Positions 23,438 through 31,774 of a DNA stretch of 32,560 nt are shown here, piece by piece. Every line of letters begins with the position of its first letter. The stretch's first letter is position 1. Source of the DNA: RGIG7213 sp045544195. Its GTDB lineage: Bacteria; Bacillota; Clostridia; Oscillospirales; CAG-272. The translations under genes and the position numbers were made by a program. The stretch covers positions 1 to 32,560 of the forward strand of contig JAZPYO010000043.1 of the NCBI GenBank assembly GCA_045544195.1. Reading direction: 5' to 3'. The notes beneath the pieces are model-generated. The model was not told where the DNA came from and did no database searches. It saw only the letters and a list, made by a program, of their open reading frames with translations.

Positions 23438-25729
23438 ATGGGAAAGTTAAGATCATTTATCGGAAAAATATACCGTAAGCTATTCAGAAAGCCTGTCCCC
23501 GTTTCATCAAAAGAGCGTATGGGCAGACTTTTGGGTAAGCTGCCCGCGGATGCGTTGAACTATGAAAGCGAAAGAATAATAACTGTTTTGGCATACGATT
23601 ATGATACGGACAACAAATGCGTTGACGGCGTGCTCGTGTTTACGGATAAGCTTTTGCGAACGTTTGAAAACGGAGTCCAAAAAATATCTATGCCGTTAGA
23701 TGAAGCTGATGAATTCAAGTACAATGCATATGTCGGGGTGTGTGCCGCCGAATACAAGAAGAATGGCGAGTATTTTTGTCTTTGCCGCTGTAAGATGACA
23801 GGGGCTGATGCTTTGACAAGCGCCGTAAGATTATTCAATCACTGTAAGCAGACCGGAAAGTATCCGCAAACCTCTACCGATCTGCTCAAGCGTATATGTC
23901 CAAAGTGCGGCGCTGTTTTGCCGAGAAATTCAAGCACCTGTATGGCTTGCGTTAATAAGAGCGCACTATTGAAAAGGGTATGGCAGATAATAAGTCCGTT
24001 CAAGTTTCGATTATTGCTTGCTTCTGTTCTTTTTTTCGCAACTACGGCGGTAAATCTTCTTTTTCCGTATATCAACCAGATACTTGTTGACGGATATATT
24101 GAAAATGAGGGAATAAAAGCACAGATTTCCGCAGGCGGAGGCAAACAGGTCTTATTTATGTTCCTGCTTGTTCTTTTGTCTATGCTCGGTGCATATATTC
24201 TCAGCTATCTTGTGGGTGTTATCAGAAATCTTTTGATGCTTCACATAGGCACAGATCTTATAGTAAAGCTCAGAAAAACGGTTTTTGATAAGGTGCAGCA
24301 GATGTCGCTTGCAACTGTGTCAAAAAAAACGACGGGCGAGCTTATGCGTCGTATCACAACGGATACATCACAGGTCGAGAATTTTATCTCCGGACAGCTT
24401 CCGAATATACTGAATCAGGTTTTTCTGCTTATTGCCATCGGAACGATACTGTTTATGTATGACTGGCGTCTTGCCCTGGCTATAATTCTGCCTGTGCCGA
24501 TAGCTGCCTTTGCAATGCGCCGCTTCTGGACGTTTACCCATAAAATATACCATAAGCAGTGGGAAGCATCTTCAAAGGCCTCCAGCGTACTGTTCGATAT
24601 TTTTTCAGGTATAAGAGTTGTAAAGTCATACGGTACGGAAAACCGTGAATATATGAGGTATGAGGAGGCGATAAGACGAGAAAAGGTCTTGCAGATAAAG
24701 AATGAAACTATTTATAGCCTTATACACCCCTTGCTTGGTTTTATACTCAATATCGGTACGTTTTTCCTTTTGTATTATACATCTGTTAATATGCTGAACG
24801 GTACTATGACCTATGGTGAGGTGTCAAAGTTTTCATCATATGTTTCGTTTATATACGGGCCTATAGGTTGGTTTGCCGGTATGCCGAGAATACTTATCAG
24901 AACGTATACATCGCTTGTTAAGATATTCGAGGTGATCGACGAAAAATCCGATGTTTCGGATGAAGAGAATGCAATTGATCTCGATGTTAACGGAAAAATT
25001 GAATTCAGAAATGTTTCATTCGGATATGATGAAACGGGCGATGTCCTTAAAAAGATCGATCTTACAATTCAGCCCGGAGAGATGATAGGTGTTGTCGGAC
25101 GCTCGGGTGTAGGAAAATCGACCCTTATAAATCTTGTTATGCGACTATATGATGTAGGCGAGGGAGCAATAGAAATAGACGGTGTTGATATAAGAAAAAT
25201 ATCTCAGCATTCTTTGCGTTCGCAAATAGGAGCTGTGCTGCAGGAAACGTTTTTGTTCTCGGGTACAATATACAATAATATTGCTTATGCAAAGCCCGGG
25301 TGTACTAAAGAAGAAGTTATCAATGCCTCAAAGCTCGCAGGAGCGCACGATTTTATAGTAAAACTGCCGGATGCATACAATACACGTGTTGGCGAAAAGG
25401 GCTTGACGCTTTCGGGCGGCGAACGTCAGCGCGTAGCAATAGCAAGAGCATTGCTGCGCGATCCGCGTATTTTGATACTTGATGAAGCGACGGCATCGCT
25501 TGATACGGAAACAGAAAAGGGTATACAGGATGCATTACAGGTGCTGATAAAGGACCGAACCACAATAGCGATCGCACACAGACTTTCAACCTTACGCAAC
25601 GCAACAAGGCTCGTTGTTATTGATAACGGTACGATAGCAGAGGTCGGAACACACGAAGAATTGTTAAAAAAACAAGGAATTTACTACGGTTTGGTCATGG
25701 CACAGCGACAAATGTCAAAAATATCTTAA
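23438..25729 (+). CDS. ABC exporter half-transporter with N-terminal zinc ribbon (second of pair)
   Basis: 763 aa from ATG 23438; the in-frame TTG at 23432 overlaps the previous stop. There is no clear ribosome site, so translation is probably coupled. It has the same plan as its partner: an N-terminal domain of about 180 residues with a zinc ribbon (CPKCGAVLPRNSSTCMAC), six membrane helices, then an ATPase with GRSGVGKST, LSGGERQRVAIARA, ILILDEATASLDTETE and IAHRLS, all canonical. The matched extension in both partners suggests a heterodimer whose N-terminal domains bind each other or the DUF1854 protein. Only A/T tracts follow the gene (25730-25750), with no clear terminator. Confidence 0.88.
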   Translation: MGKLRSFIGKIYRKLFRKPVPVSSKERMGRLLGKLPADALNYESERIITVLAYDYDTDNKCVDGVLVFTDKLLRTFENGVQKISMPLDEADEFKYNAYVGVCAAEYKKNGEYFCLCRCKMTGADALTSAVRLFNHCKQTGKYPQTSTDLLKRICPKCGAVLPRNSSTCMACVNKSALLKRVWQIISPFKFRLLLASVLFFATTAVNLLFPYINQILVDGYIENEGIKAQISAGGGKQVLFMFLLVLLSMLGAYILSYLVGVIRNLLMLHIGTDLIVKLRKTVFDKVQQMSLATVSKKTTGELMRRITTDTSQVENFISGQLPNILNQVFLLIAIGTILFMYDWRLALAIILPVPIAAFAMRRFWTFTHKIYHKQWEASSKASSVLFDIFSGIRVVKSYGTENREYMRYEEAIRREKVLQIKNETIYSLIHPLLGFILNIGTFFLLYYTSVNMLNGTMTYGEVSKFSSYVSFIYGPIGWFAGMPRILIRTYTSLVKIFEVIDEKSDVSDEENAIDLDVNGKIEFRNVSFGYDETGDVLKKIDLTIQPGEMIGVVGRSGVGKSTLINLVMRLYDVGEGAIEIDGVDIRKISQHSLRSQIGAVLQETFLFSGTIYNNIAYAKPGCTKEEVINASKLAGAHDFIVKLPDAYNTRVGEKGLTLSGGERQRVAIARALLRDPRILILDEATASLDTETEKGIQDALQVLIKDRTTIAIAHRLSTLRNATRLVVIDNGTIAEVGTHEELLKKQGIYYGLVMAQRQMSKIS

Positions 25730-25757
25730 AAAAAATCATTTTTTTTCAAAAAAGGTA

Positions 25758-25786
25758 TTGCAATTTTTCTCTGTTTGTGATATAAT
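25758..25786 (+). promoter_or_regulatory. Promoter for tRNA-Glu
   Basis: -35 TTGCAA (25758-25763) and perfect -10 TATAAT (25781-25786), 17-base spacer, 19 bases before the mature tRNA 5' end. Confidence 0.75.
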
Positions 25787-25805
25787 GCTCAAGCAGAGAA
25801 AAAAT

Positions 25806-25881
25806 GGCCCGTTGGTCAAGTGGTCCAAGACTCCGCCCTCTCACGGCGGCAACAGGGGTTCGAATCCCCTACGGGTCACCA
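25806..25881 (+). tRNA. tRNA-Glu (anticodon CTC)
   Basis: 76 bases including an encoded CCA. Acceptor stem GGCCCGT/ACGGGTC with one G-T pair, anticodon stem CCGCC/GGCGG with loop CTCTCAC (anticodon CTC, reading GAG), and T-arm AGGGG-TTCGAAT-CCCCT. It is a single tRNA with its own promoter and terminator. Confidence 0.95.
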
Positions 25882-25921
25882 GAAAAAGACTCAGAATTGT
25901 ATCCAATTCTGAGTCTTTTTC
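25882..25921 (+). terminator. Strong intrinsic terminator after tRNA-Glu
   Basis: An 18-bp perfect stem with arms at 25882-25899 and 25904-25921 (core GACTCAGAATTG-tatc-CAATTCTGAGTC), A-tract before and T-tract after, so it can work in both directions. It begins directly after the CCA. Confidence 0.93.
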
Positions 25922-25924
25922 AAC

Positions 25925-26096
25925 TAAATCCACCTTTTCAGGTGGGATAAATCGTATTTACGATGAAATCCCACATGCGTGGGATGAAATCCGCCTCGAC
26001 GGCGGGTGGGTGGATTTAATTTCATCCAAGCTTGGCTTGGATTTCATCTGCCATAGGCAGATTTCATCGCGCAGCGATTTCATCATTGATTTCCTC
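25925..26096. repeat. Hairpin-linker array B (linker GATGAAAT/ATTTCATC)
   Basis: Linker GATGAAAT at 25962 and 25983, flipping to ATTTCATC at 26019, 26041, 26061 and 26077 (and ATTTCCTC at 26089). Between linkers lie perfect small hairpins of unrelated sequence: CCCAC/GTGGG, CCGCC/GGCGG, CCAAGC/GCTTGG, CTGCC/GGCAG and CGC/GCG, most with 3-4 base loops. Outer inverted repeat TAAATCCACC (25925-25934) and GGTGGATTTA (26009-26018) is perfect over 10 bp. The left arm can instead pair locally with GGTGG at 25941-25945, so two folds compete. Together with 26097-26183 it fills the gap between the tRNA and the acetyltransferase. No ORF is credible here. Confidence 0.85.
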
Positions 26097-26183
26097 TATT
26101 AACACCACAAAATCAAATACAGGTAATTAAAGAATCAATATCTACCCGATAAATGTGAATTTGACGAAAGGAGGACCGTTTGT

Positions 26184-27011
26184 ATGTCAATAACTCAATT
26201 ATTACATTTAAAAAATGCTTCTAATATTGAGCTGTCGAAACAGCTAGAAGGAGATATCACTTATTCTGTTCTATTCCGCATTTTACAAAATGATTGTACC
26301 GATATTTTTTACAACGAAGGAGTAATTGTCTGTTATTCCAATCCCCCATATCCAATATGGGTTTGGTGTAGAGATGCAAGTAAAACAAGCGACATAATAA
26401 GCATCGCCAACTGTATCAAGAGAAACTATCCATTAGATGAAAATTACAATATCATTATGGGTTATGATGTATTGGAACAATTGAAAAAATACGATAGTTA
26501 TTTTGAAAACGTTTCATTTAAGATGGAACTCTTTTCATATCAGTTAAGGGAAATAAATGAAATCGATTACTCATGCGACGGTCATGCAATGTTAGCTGAA
26601 CTTGCGGATTTAGACGTTATAGCTTGCGCTTTTAAGGAAATGTATTACGAAATGGAAAAGCTGGTTTTCAGCGCACAAGAATGCAGAGAAAAAGCGCTTG
26701 GTCTTATAAATAACAATCAATTATACGTTTGGAAAAATAAAAATGGCGAAATAGTTGCTCTCACTTCAAAGAAAATTGAAGGTAAATATGGAAGTATAAG
26801 TTCTGTATACACATTGCCGATGGCAAGAAGAAAAGGATATGCAATCAATCTTGTGCACAGAGTTTCGCAAGAACTGCTGTCAAATGATATCACGCCTATC
26901 TTATATACTAACGGCAACTACATCGCTTCTAATGAATGCTATAGAAAAATCGGCTTTGAGCAGGTTGGTCGAATTTGTAACATCAAGAGATATATTCCAA
27001 CTTGTCAATGA
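26184..27011 (+). CDS. GNAT-family N-acetyltransferase, AT-rich
   Basis: 275 aa; AAAGGAGG 10 bases before ATG. The C-terminal half has GNAT features: LYVWKNKNGEIVALTSKK, the acetyl-CoA-binding stretch VYTLPMARRKGYAINLVHRV (Q/RxxGxG/A-like), and NYIASNECYRKIGFEQVGRI. The N-terminal ~130 residues are a divergent domain, as in two-domain GNAT proteins. The acetyl acceptor is unknown. Base composition and codon use are more AT-rich than the flanking genes. It is a lone gene sitting between a tRNA/repeat block and spoIVA, which fits recent acquisition. Confidence 0.8.
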   Translation: MSITQLLHLKNASNIELSKQLEGDITYSVLFRILQNDCTDIFYNEGVIVCYSNPPYPIWVWCRDASKTSDIISIANCIKRNYPLDENYNIIMGYDVLEQLKKYDSYFENVSFKMELFSYQLREINEIDYSCDGHAMLAELADLDVIACAFKEMYYEMEKLVFSAQECREKALGLINNNQLYVWKNKNGEIVALTSKKIEGKYGSISSVYTLPMARRKGYAINLVHRVSQELLSNDITPILYTNGNYIASNECYRKIGFEQVGRICNIKRYIPTCQ

Positions 27012-27093
27012 GTTTGATTTTATTATTTACTGACTATATATTTGCACCCATTCGTTAAAATTGAACCCATTTTTTGCAAAAAAACCGAAAAAG

Positions 27094-27121
27094 TAATATT
27101 TGCTTCATCGCCGCATATAAA
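27094..27121 (+). promoter_or_regulatory. Predicted sigma-E promoter of spoIVA
   Basis: -35 TAATATT (27094-27100) matches the Bacillus sigma-E consensus KMATATW. The -10 CATATAAA (27114-27121) matches CATAHAHW. The spacer is 13 bases and the elements lie 31 bases before the ATG. spoIVA is a known sigma-E (mother-cell) gene in Bacillus and clostridia. Confidence 0.7.
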
Positions 27122-27152
27122 TGTACCAAACAACAAATATGTGGAGGTTTAT

Positions 27153-28631
27153 ATGACAGAGAAGGGAATATATACGGATATTGCTCAAAGAACGAACGGT
27201 GATATTTACGTCGGAGTTGTAGGTCCTGTCCGAACGGGAAAATCGACGTTTATCAAAAGATTTATGGAAACTCTCGTTTTGCCGAACATCAAAGGGGAAT
27301 ACGATAAAGAAAGAACACGTGATGAATTGCCCCAATCATCATCGGGTAAGACCGTTATGACGACTGAGCCGAAATTTATACCGGATGAGGCTGTGAGTAT
27401 TACCATTGATGACAGTGCAAATCTGAAGGTAAAGATGATTGATTGCGTGGGATTCATTGTGCCTGAAGCGATCGGTCATATAGAAAACGGACAACCGAGA
27501 ATGGTACATACACCGTGGAACGATGAGCCGATACCGTTTGATATGGCGGCTGAAACAGGAACAAAAAAGGTAATTACAGATCACTGCACGATAGGTATGC
27601 TTGTTACCTGTGACGGCTCGTTCGGAGAGCTTAAGCGTGAAAATTATGAACAAGCCGAGGAAAGAACCGTCAATGAATTAAAGGCAATGAACAAGCCTTT
27701 TGTAATTATTCTTAATTCAGCAGCTCCGAATTCAAATCAAAGCATTGACCTTGCTGTAAGCCTTGAAGAAAAATATTCCGCACCTGTTGCGCTTATAAAC
27801 TGTCTTGAGCTCAATGCTGAAGATATAAAGCAGATATTGAAGCTCGTGCTTCTGGAGTTTCCTGTAAGCGAGATATCTGTAAATGTTTCAGAGTATATAA
27901 CTGCACTGTCGCAAGAGCATCCTGTATACCGCTCGATCTCATCAAATATTCTGTCTTTAGCATCACAAATAGAAAAGATAAAGGATATTGCACCTGTTTT
28001 TTCACGCCTTACCGAGAATGAATATATCAATAATGTGAATATCGATGAAATAGATTTAGGAACAGGTAAAGCGAGATTAACTGCTCAGCTTAACGAAGGT
28101 CTTTTTTATACCGTTTTGTCTGATGAAACAGGATTTGATATTTCGAATGATAAGGAGCTGTTTGCAACTTTGAAGCAGCTTGCCTCATCAAAGAAAAAAT
28201 TCGATAAGGTGTCAGCGGCATACGATCAGGTTTTGGCAACCGGATACGGTATAGTTTCACCCGACGTTGAGGATCTGACGCTTGAAGAGCCTGTTATCGT
28301 AAAACAACCGGGCGGATACGGAGTCAAGCTCCGCGCATCAGCTCCGTCGGTTCATCTCATACGTGCCAATATCGAAACAGAGGTAAATCCAACGGTTGGC
28401 ACAGAGCAGCAATCAGAAGACCTTGTCAAATATCTGCTCCGTGAGTTCGAGGAAGCGCCGTCTAAAATATGGGAAACGAATATGTTCGGAAAATCTCTTT
28501 ATGAGCTTGTAAATGAAGGGCTTAACGCAAAGCTTTCACACATTCCCGAGGATGCCCGTATGCGACTGTGCGAAACGCTTGAAAAAATCATCAATGAAGG
28601 CTCCGGCGGACTTATTTGCATAATCCTTTAA
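27153..28631 (+). CDS. spoIVA: Stage IV sporulation protein A (spore coat morphogenetic ATPase)
   Basis: 492 aa from ATG 27153, with GTGGAGG just upstream; this gives the same length as B. subtilis SpoIVA, while the upstream frame extension has no ribosome site. SpoIVA is made in the mother cell and polymerises on the forespore using ATP to form the coat basement layer. The N-terminal GTPase-like domain has Walker A GPVRTGKST (residues 24-32) and KMIDCVGFIVP. The middle domain and the conserved C-terminal end (GGLICIIL), needed for forespore-surface binding, are present. The protein is complete. Confidence 0.97.
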   Translation: MTEKGIYTDIAQRTNGDIYVGVVGPVRTGKSTFIKRFMETLVLPNIKGEYDKERTRDELPQSSSGKTVMTTEPKFIPDEAVSITIDDSANLKVKMIDCVGFIVPEAIGHIENGQPRMVHTPWNDEPIPFDMAAETGTKKVITDHCTIGMLVTCDGSFGELKRENYEQAEERTVNELKAMNKPFVIILNSAAPNSNQSIDLAVSLEEKYSAPVALINCLELNAEDIKQILKLVLLEFPVSEISVNVSEYITALSQEHPVYRSISSNILSLASQIEKIKDIAPVFSRLTENEYINNVNIDEIDLGTGKARLTAQLNEGLFYTVLSDETGFDISNDKELFATLKQLASSKKKFDKVSAAYDQVLATGYGIVSPDVEDLTLEEPVIVKQPGGYGVKLRASAPSVHLIRANIETEVNPTVGTEQQSEDLVKYLLREFEEAPSKIWETNMFGKSLYELVNEGLNAKLSHIPEDARMRLCETLEKIINEGSGGLICIIL

Positions 28632-28642
28632 ATGTATACATT

Positions 28643-28667
28643 AAAACCGTCCTTAAGGGCGGTTTTT
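28643..28667 (+). terminator. Intrinsic terminator after spoIVA
   Basis: AAAACCGTCC-ttaa-GGGCGGTTTT (one G-T pair) followed by a T-tract. Confidence 0.85.
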
Positions 28668-28684
28668 GTTGATTAAAAATAATA

Positions 28685-28717
28685 TTGTTTACGAATTGTA
28701 TTCAAATACGATACAAT
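28685..28717 (+). promoter_or_regulatory. Possible proS promoter with overlapping inverted repeat
   Basis: -35 TTGTTT (28685-28690) and -10 TACGAT (28707-28712), 16-base spacer. An inverted repeat ATTGTAT (28695-28701) / ATACAAT (28711-28717) covers the spacer and -10, as an operator would. No T-box leader fits in the 50 bases before the start. Confidence 0.35.
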
Positions 28718-28766
28718 CTTTTAGTAGAATATAAGGTGAAAACTTTAATATGAAGGACTTAATAAA

Positions 28767-30203
28767 ATGGCTAAAGAAAAGAAATTTGTTGAACAAATAA
28801 CCGCTATGGACGTTGATTTTACCGCATGGTATACGGACGTTGTGAAAAAAGCGGATCTTGCGGCATATTCCGGTGTTAAGGGATGTATGATAATCCGCCC
28901 TTACGGATATGCTATATGGGAGAATATTCAAAAGCTCCTTGATGCTGAATTTAAGAAAACAGGACACGAGAATATATATATGCCTATGTTTATTCCCGAA
29001 TCCTTGCTCAATCAGGAAAAGGATCACATTGCAGGCTTTGCTCCCGAGGTTGCCTGGGTGACGCACGGCGGCAGCGAACGCTTGACGGAACGTATGTGTG
29101 TTCGCCCTACCTCTGAGGTCCTTTTCTGTGACCATTACAGAGAGATAATAAAATCATACAGAGACCTTCCGAAGCTCTATAATCAGTGGTGCAGTGTTGT
29201 AAGATGGGAAAAAACCACAAGACCCTTCCTTCGTACAAGAGAGTTTTTGTGGCAGGAGGGACATACGATGCACGCTACTGCTGAGGATGCTGAAAGGGAA
29301 ACTGTTCAGATGCTCAACATTTATGCCGACTTCTATGAAAAGCAGCTTGCTATCCCTGTTGTCAAGGGTAAGAAAACGGATAAAGAAAAATTTGCAGGCG
29401 CTGCCGCTACATATACCGTTGAAGCCTTGATGCACGACGGTAAGGCGCTGCAGGGTGGAACGTCGCATAATTTCGGATGCGACTTTGCAAAGGCGTTCGG
29501 CATTCAGTATCTCGATAAGGACAATCAGCTTAAACCCTGCTATCAGACGTCTTGGGGTGTATCAACGAGAATGATCGGGGCAATAATAATGGCACACGGA
29601 GATGATTCAGGTCTTGTTCTTCCTGTTGCTATAGCTCCTATTCAGGCAGTTATAGTTCCTATTGCTCAACACAAGGAAGGCGTTCTTGAAAAGGCTTCTG
29701 AGCTTCAGGAGAGGCTTTCAAAGATCGCACGCGTGAAGCTCGATGACAGCGATAATTCTCCCGGATGGAAATTTGCCGAATATGAAATGAAGGGTGTTCC
29801 TGTAAGAATTGAGATCGGTCCTAAGGATATAGAAAACAATCAGTGCGTTTTTGTTCGCCGCGATAACCGCGAAAAGACATTTGTCGATCTTGACAATCTT
29901 GAGCAGGCTTTGATGGATGAATTTGAAAAGTATACATCTGCTTTGTATAACAATGCCCTACAGCGCCGTTCCGAAATGACATATACAGAAACGGAGCTTG
30001 ATGCATTCATTGAAACTGCCAAAACGAAGCCCGGATTTATCCGTGCTATGTGGTGCGGCGATCTTGAGTGTGAGCTTAAAATGAAGGAGCTTGCAGACGT
30101 TTCCTCACGTTGTATGCCGTTTGATGAAGAGCCTTGCTCTGACAAGTGCATCTGCTGCGGTAAAAAAGCGACAAAGCTTCTTTACTGGGGCAAAGCATAC
30201 TAA
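28767..30203 (+). CDS. proS: Prolyl-tRNA synthetase, short archaeal/eukaryote-like type
   Basis: 478 aa; GAAGGA 9 bases before ATG. It joins proline to tRNA-Pro. Class II motifs are present: motif 1 region GVKGCMIIRPYGYAIWENIQ, motif 2 TRPFLRTREFLWQEGHT, and motif 3 near SWGVSTRMIGAIIMAHGDD. It lacks the large editing insertion of the typical bacterial enzyme and has the C-terminal domain with four cysteines (CSDKCICCGKKATKLLYWG) of the archaeal/eukaryote type, which is common in clostridia. Its stop overlaps the comM start (TAATG). Confidence 0.96.
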   Translation: MAKEKKFVEQITAMDVDFTAWYTDVVKKADLAAYSGVKGCMIIRPYGYAIWENIQKLLDAEFKKTGHENIYMPMFIPESLLNQEKDHIAGFAPEVAWVTHGGSERLTERMCVRPTSEVLFCDHYREIIKSYRDLPKLYNQWCSVVRWEKTTRPFLRTREFLWQEGHTMHATAEDAERETVQMLNIYADFYEKQLAIPVVKGKKTDKEKFAGAAATYTVEALMHDGKALQGGTSHNFGCDFAKAFGIQYLDKDNQLKPCYQTSWGVSTRMIGAIIMAHGDDSGLVLPVAIAPIQAVIVPIAQHKEGVLEKASELQERLSKIARVKLDDSDNSPGWKFAEYEMKGVPVRIEIGPKDIENNQCVFVRRDNREKTFVDLDNLEQALMDEFEKYTSALYNNALQRRSEMTYTETELDAFIETAKTKPGFIRAMWCGDLECELKMKELADVSSRCMPFDEEPCSDKCICCGKKATKLLYWGKAY

Positions 30204-31741
30204 TGCTTTCTGTTGTATATACAGCAGGTCTTAACGGTATTGACGGATATCCTGTAACGGTTGAGTGTAATTGCGTAAATTCAATACCGGGTTTCGAGAT
30301 CGTCGGATTGCCCGATGCCTCTATCAAGGAGTCAAAGGAGCGTATAAAGGCGGCTGTAACAAACAGCGGATTTCTGTTTCCGTCATATATGCTGACGGTC
30401 AATCTCGCTCCCGCTGACAAGAAAAAGGAAGGTTCTTCATACGATCTTGCCATAGCAGTTTCTATACTTTCCGCTTGTGAGATAATAACTCCTATGGCGC
30501 AGCTTGAAAATTGCTGCTTTTTAGGTGAGCTTTCGCTTTCGGGAGAGATCAGACATGTCAGAGGTGTTCTTTCGCTTTGCACCTGCGCTAAGGCGAACGG
30601 AAAAACAGAGATATTCGTTCCGTGTGATAATGCTTCCGAGGCTGCTGTTGTGGACGGTGTCAACATATATCCGGTCAAAACTTTACAGGATCTTGTAATT
30701 CATCTTAATACCAATAAAAAAATACCTCGCGCCACGTTTGACAGAGAAGCATTTCAGCAGGCTTTCCTTACATCGTCAGTTGATTTTTGCGACGTAAAAG
30801 GTCAGGAAAAGGCAAAAAGTGCTCTTGAAATAGCGGCAGTAGGATCGCACAATATTCTTTTGATAGGTCCGCCGGGCTCCGGTAAGAGTATGCTTGCCAA
30901 GCGTCTGTCTACCATTTTGCCGCCGCTGTCCTTTGACGAGGCTATTGAAACGACGAAGATACATTCAATAGCCGGCACGCTGCCTGCAAATGTATCGCTC
31001 ATTACTCAACGCCCCTTCCGTTCGCCGCATCATACTATGTCAGGCGTCGGATTGTCAGGTGGCGGAAGAGTGCCGACTCCGGGGGAGATTTCTCTTGCAA
31101 ATAACGGCGTTTTATTTCTTGATGAGCTTCCCGAATTCGGACGAAGCGCACTTGAAATACTCCGTCAGCCGCTTGAGGATGGCGAGGTCACAATAACGCG
31201 CGTAAACGGCAAAATAACATTTCCTTGCAGATTTATGCTTGTTTGCGCTATGAATCCGTGTAAATGCGGTTATTTCGGCTCGAGAATAAAGAGATGCTCG
31301 TGCAGTGACGGCGATTTAAAGAAATATCTTGCAAGAATTTCAGGGCCGTTGCTTGACAGAATGGATATTCAGGTAGAGATGCCTGAGGTCAATTATGAGG
31401 AGCTTTCCTCTGACCGATGCGGAGAATCATCGCTGGTTATTCGTCAACGGGTGCAGCAGGCAAGGGAATTTGCAAAAGAGCGTCATAAGGCTCTCGGTAT
31501 ACATTCAAACTCGCAGCTTTCTCCGACTCAAATAAGACAATGCTGTCCGCTTTCCGACAATGCAAAGGTGTTGTTAAAGAAGGCATTTGATACAATGGGA
31601 CTTTCGGCAAGAGGCTTTGACAGAATACAAAGAGTGGCAAGAAGTATCGCTGATATAGATAAAAGCGAGGTAATTAACGAATATCATATGGCGCATGCGG
31701 TTTCCATGCGTTCACTTGACAGAAAATATTGGCACAAATAA
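30203..31741 (+). CDS. comM: YifB/ComM family Mg-chelatase-like AAA+ ATPase
   Basis: 512 aa, ATG overlapping the proS stop by one base. The N-terminal ChlI-like domain (GLNGIDGYPVTVECNCVNSI, FEIVGLPDASIKESKER, APADKKKEGSSYDLAIA) is followed by the AAA+ module: Walker A GPPGSGKS, Walker B NGVLFLDELPEF, sensor region MLVCAMNPCKCG, then the C-terminal Mg_chelatase_C domain (LSARGFDRIQRVARSIADID). ComM is a helicase that promotes branch migration in natural transformation. The last 25 bases carry the promoter of the next gene. Confidence 0.95.
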   Translation: MLSVVYTAGLNGIDGYPVTVECNCVNSIPGFEIVGLPDASIKESKERIKAAVTNSGFLFPSYMLTVNLAPADKKKEGSSYDLAIAVSILSACEIITPMAQLENCCFLGELSLSGEIRHVRGVLSLCTCAKANGKTEIFVPCDNASEAAVVDGVNIYPVKTLQDLVIHLNTNKKIPRATFDREAFQQAFLTSSVDFCDVKGQEKAKSALEIAAVGSHNILLIGPPGSGKSMLAKRLSTILPPLSFDEAIETTKIHSIAGTLPANVSLITQRPFRSPHHTMSGVGLSGGGRVPTPGEISLANNGVLFLDELPEFGRSALEILRQPLEDGEVTITRVNGKITFPCRFMLVCAMNPCKCGYFGSRIKRCSCSDGDLKKYLARISGPLLDRMDIQVEMPEVNYEELSSDRCGESSLVIRQRVQQAREFAKERHKALGIHSNSQLSPTQIRQCCPLSDNAKVLLKKAFDTMGLSARGFDRIQRVARSIADIDKSEVINEYHMAHAVSMRSLDRKYWHK

Positions 31742-31744
31742 AAT
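31716..31744 (+). promoter_or_regulatory. Rubrerythrin promoter overlapping the comM end
   Basis: -35 TTGACA (31716-31721) and -10 TAAAAT (31739-31744), 17-base spacer. It straddles the comM stop codon and allows rubrerythrin to be expressed on its own. Confidence 0.7.
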
Positions 31745-31774
31745 AGTGCAAAATAATAAACAAGGAGTAGAAAA

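Noticed and set aside
25730..25757. Terminator after the second ABC transporter
   Set aside because: Only A and T tracts that can pair weakly; no GC-containing stem.
25925..26096. Possible CRISPR array
   Set aside because: Repeat units are only 8 bases, spacers are 7-16 bases and palindromic, unit orientation flips, and no cas genes are present.
28632..28766. T-box or other riboswitch before proS
   Set aside because: The leader after the likely promoter is only about 50 bases, with no T-box motif or antiterminator.
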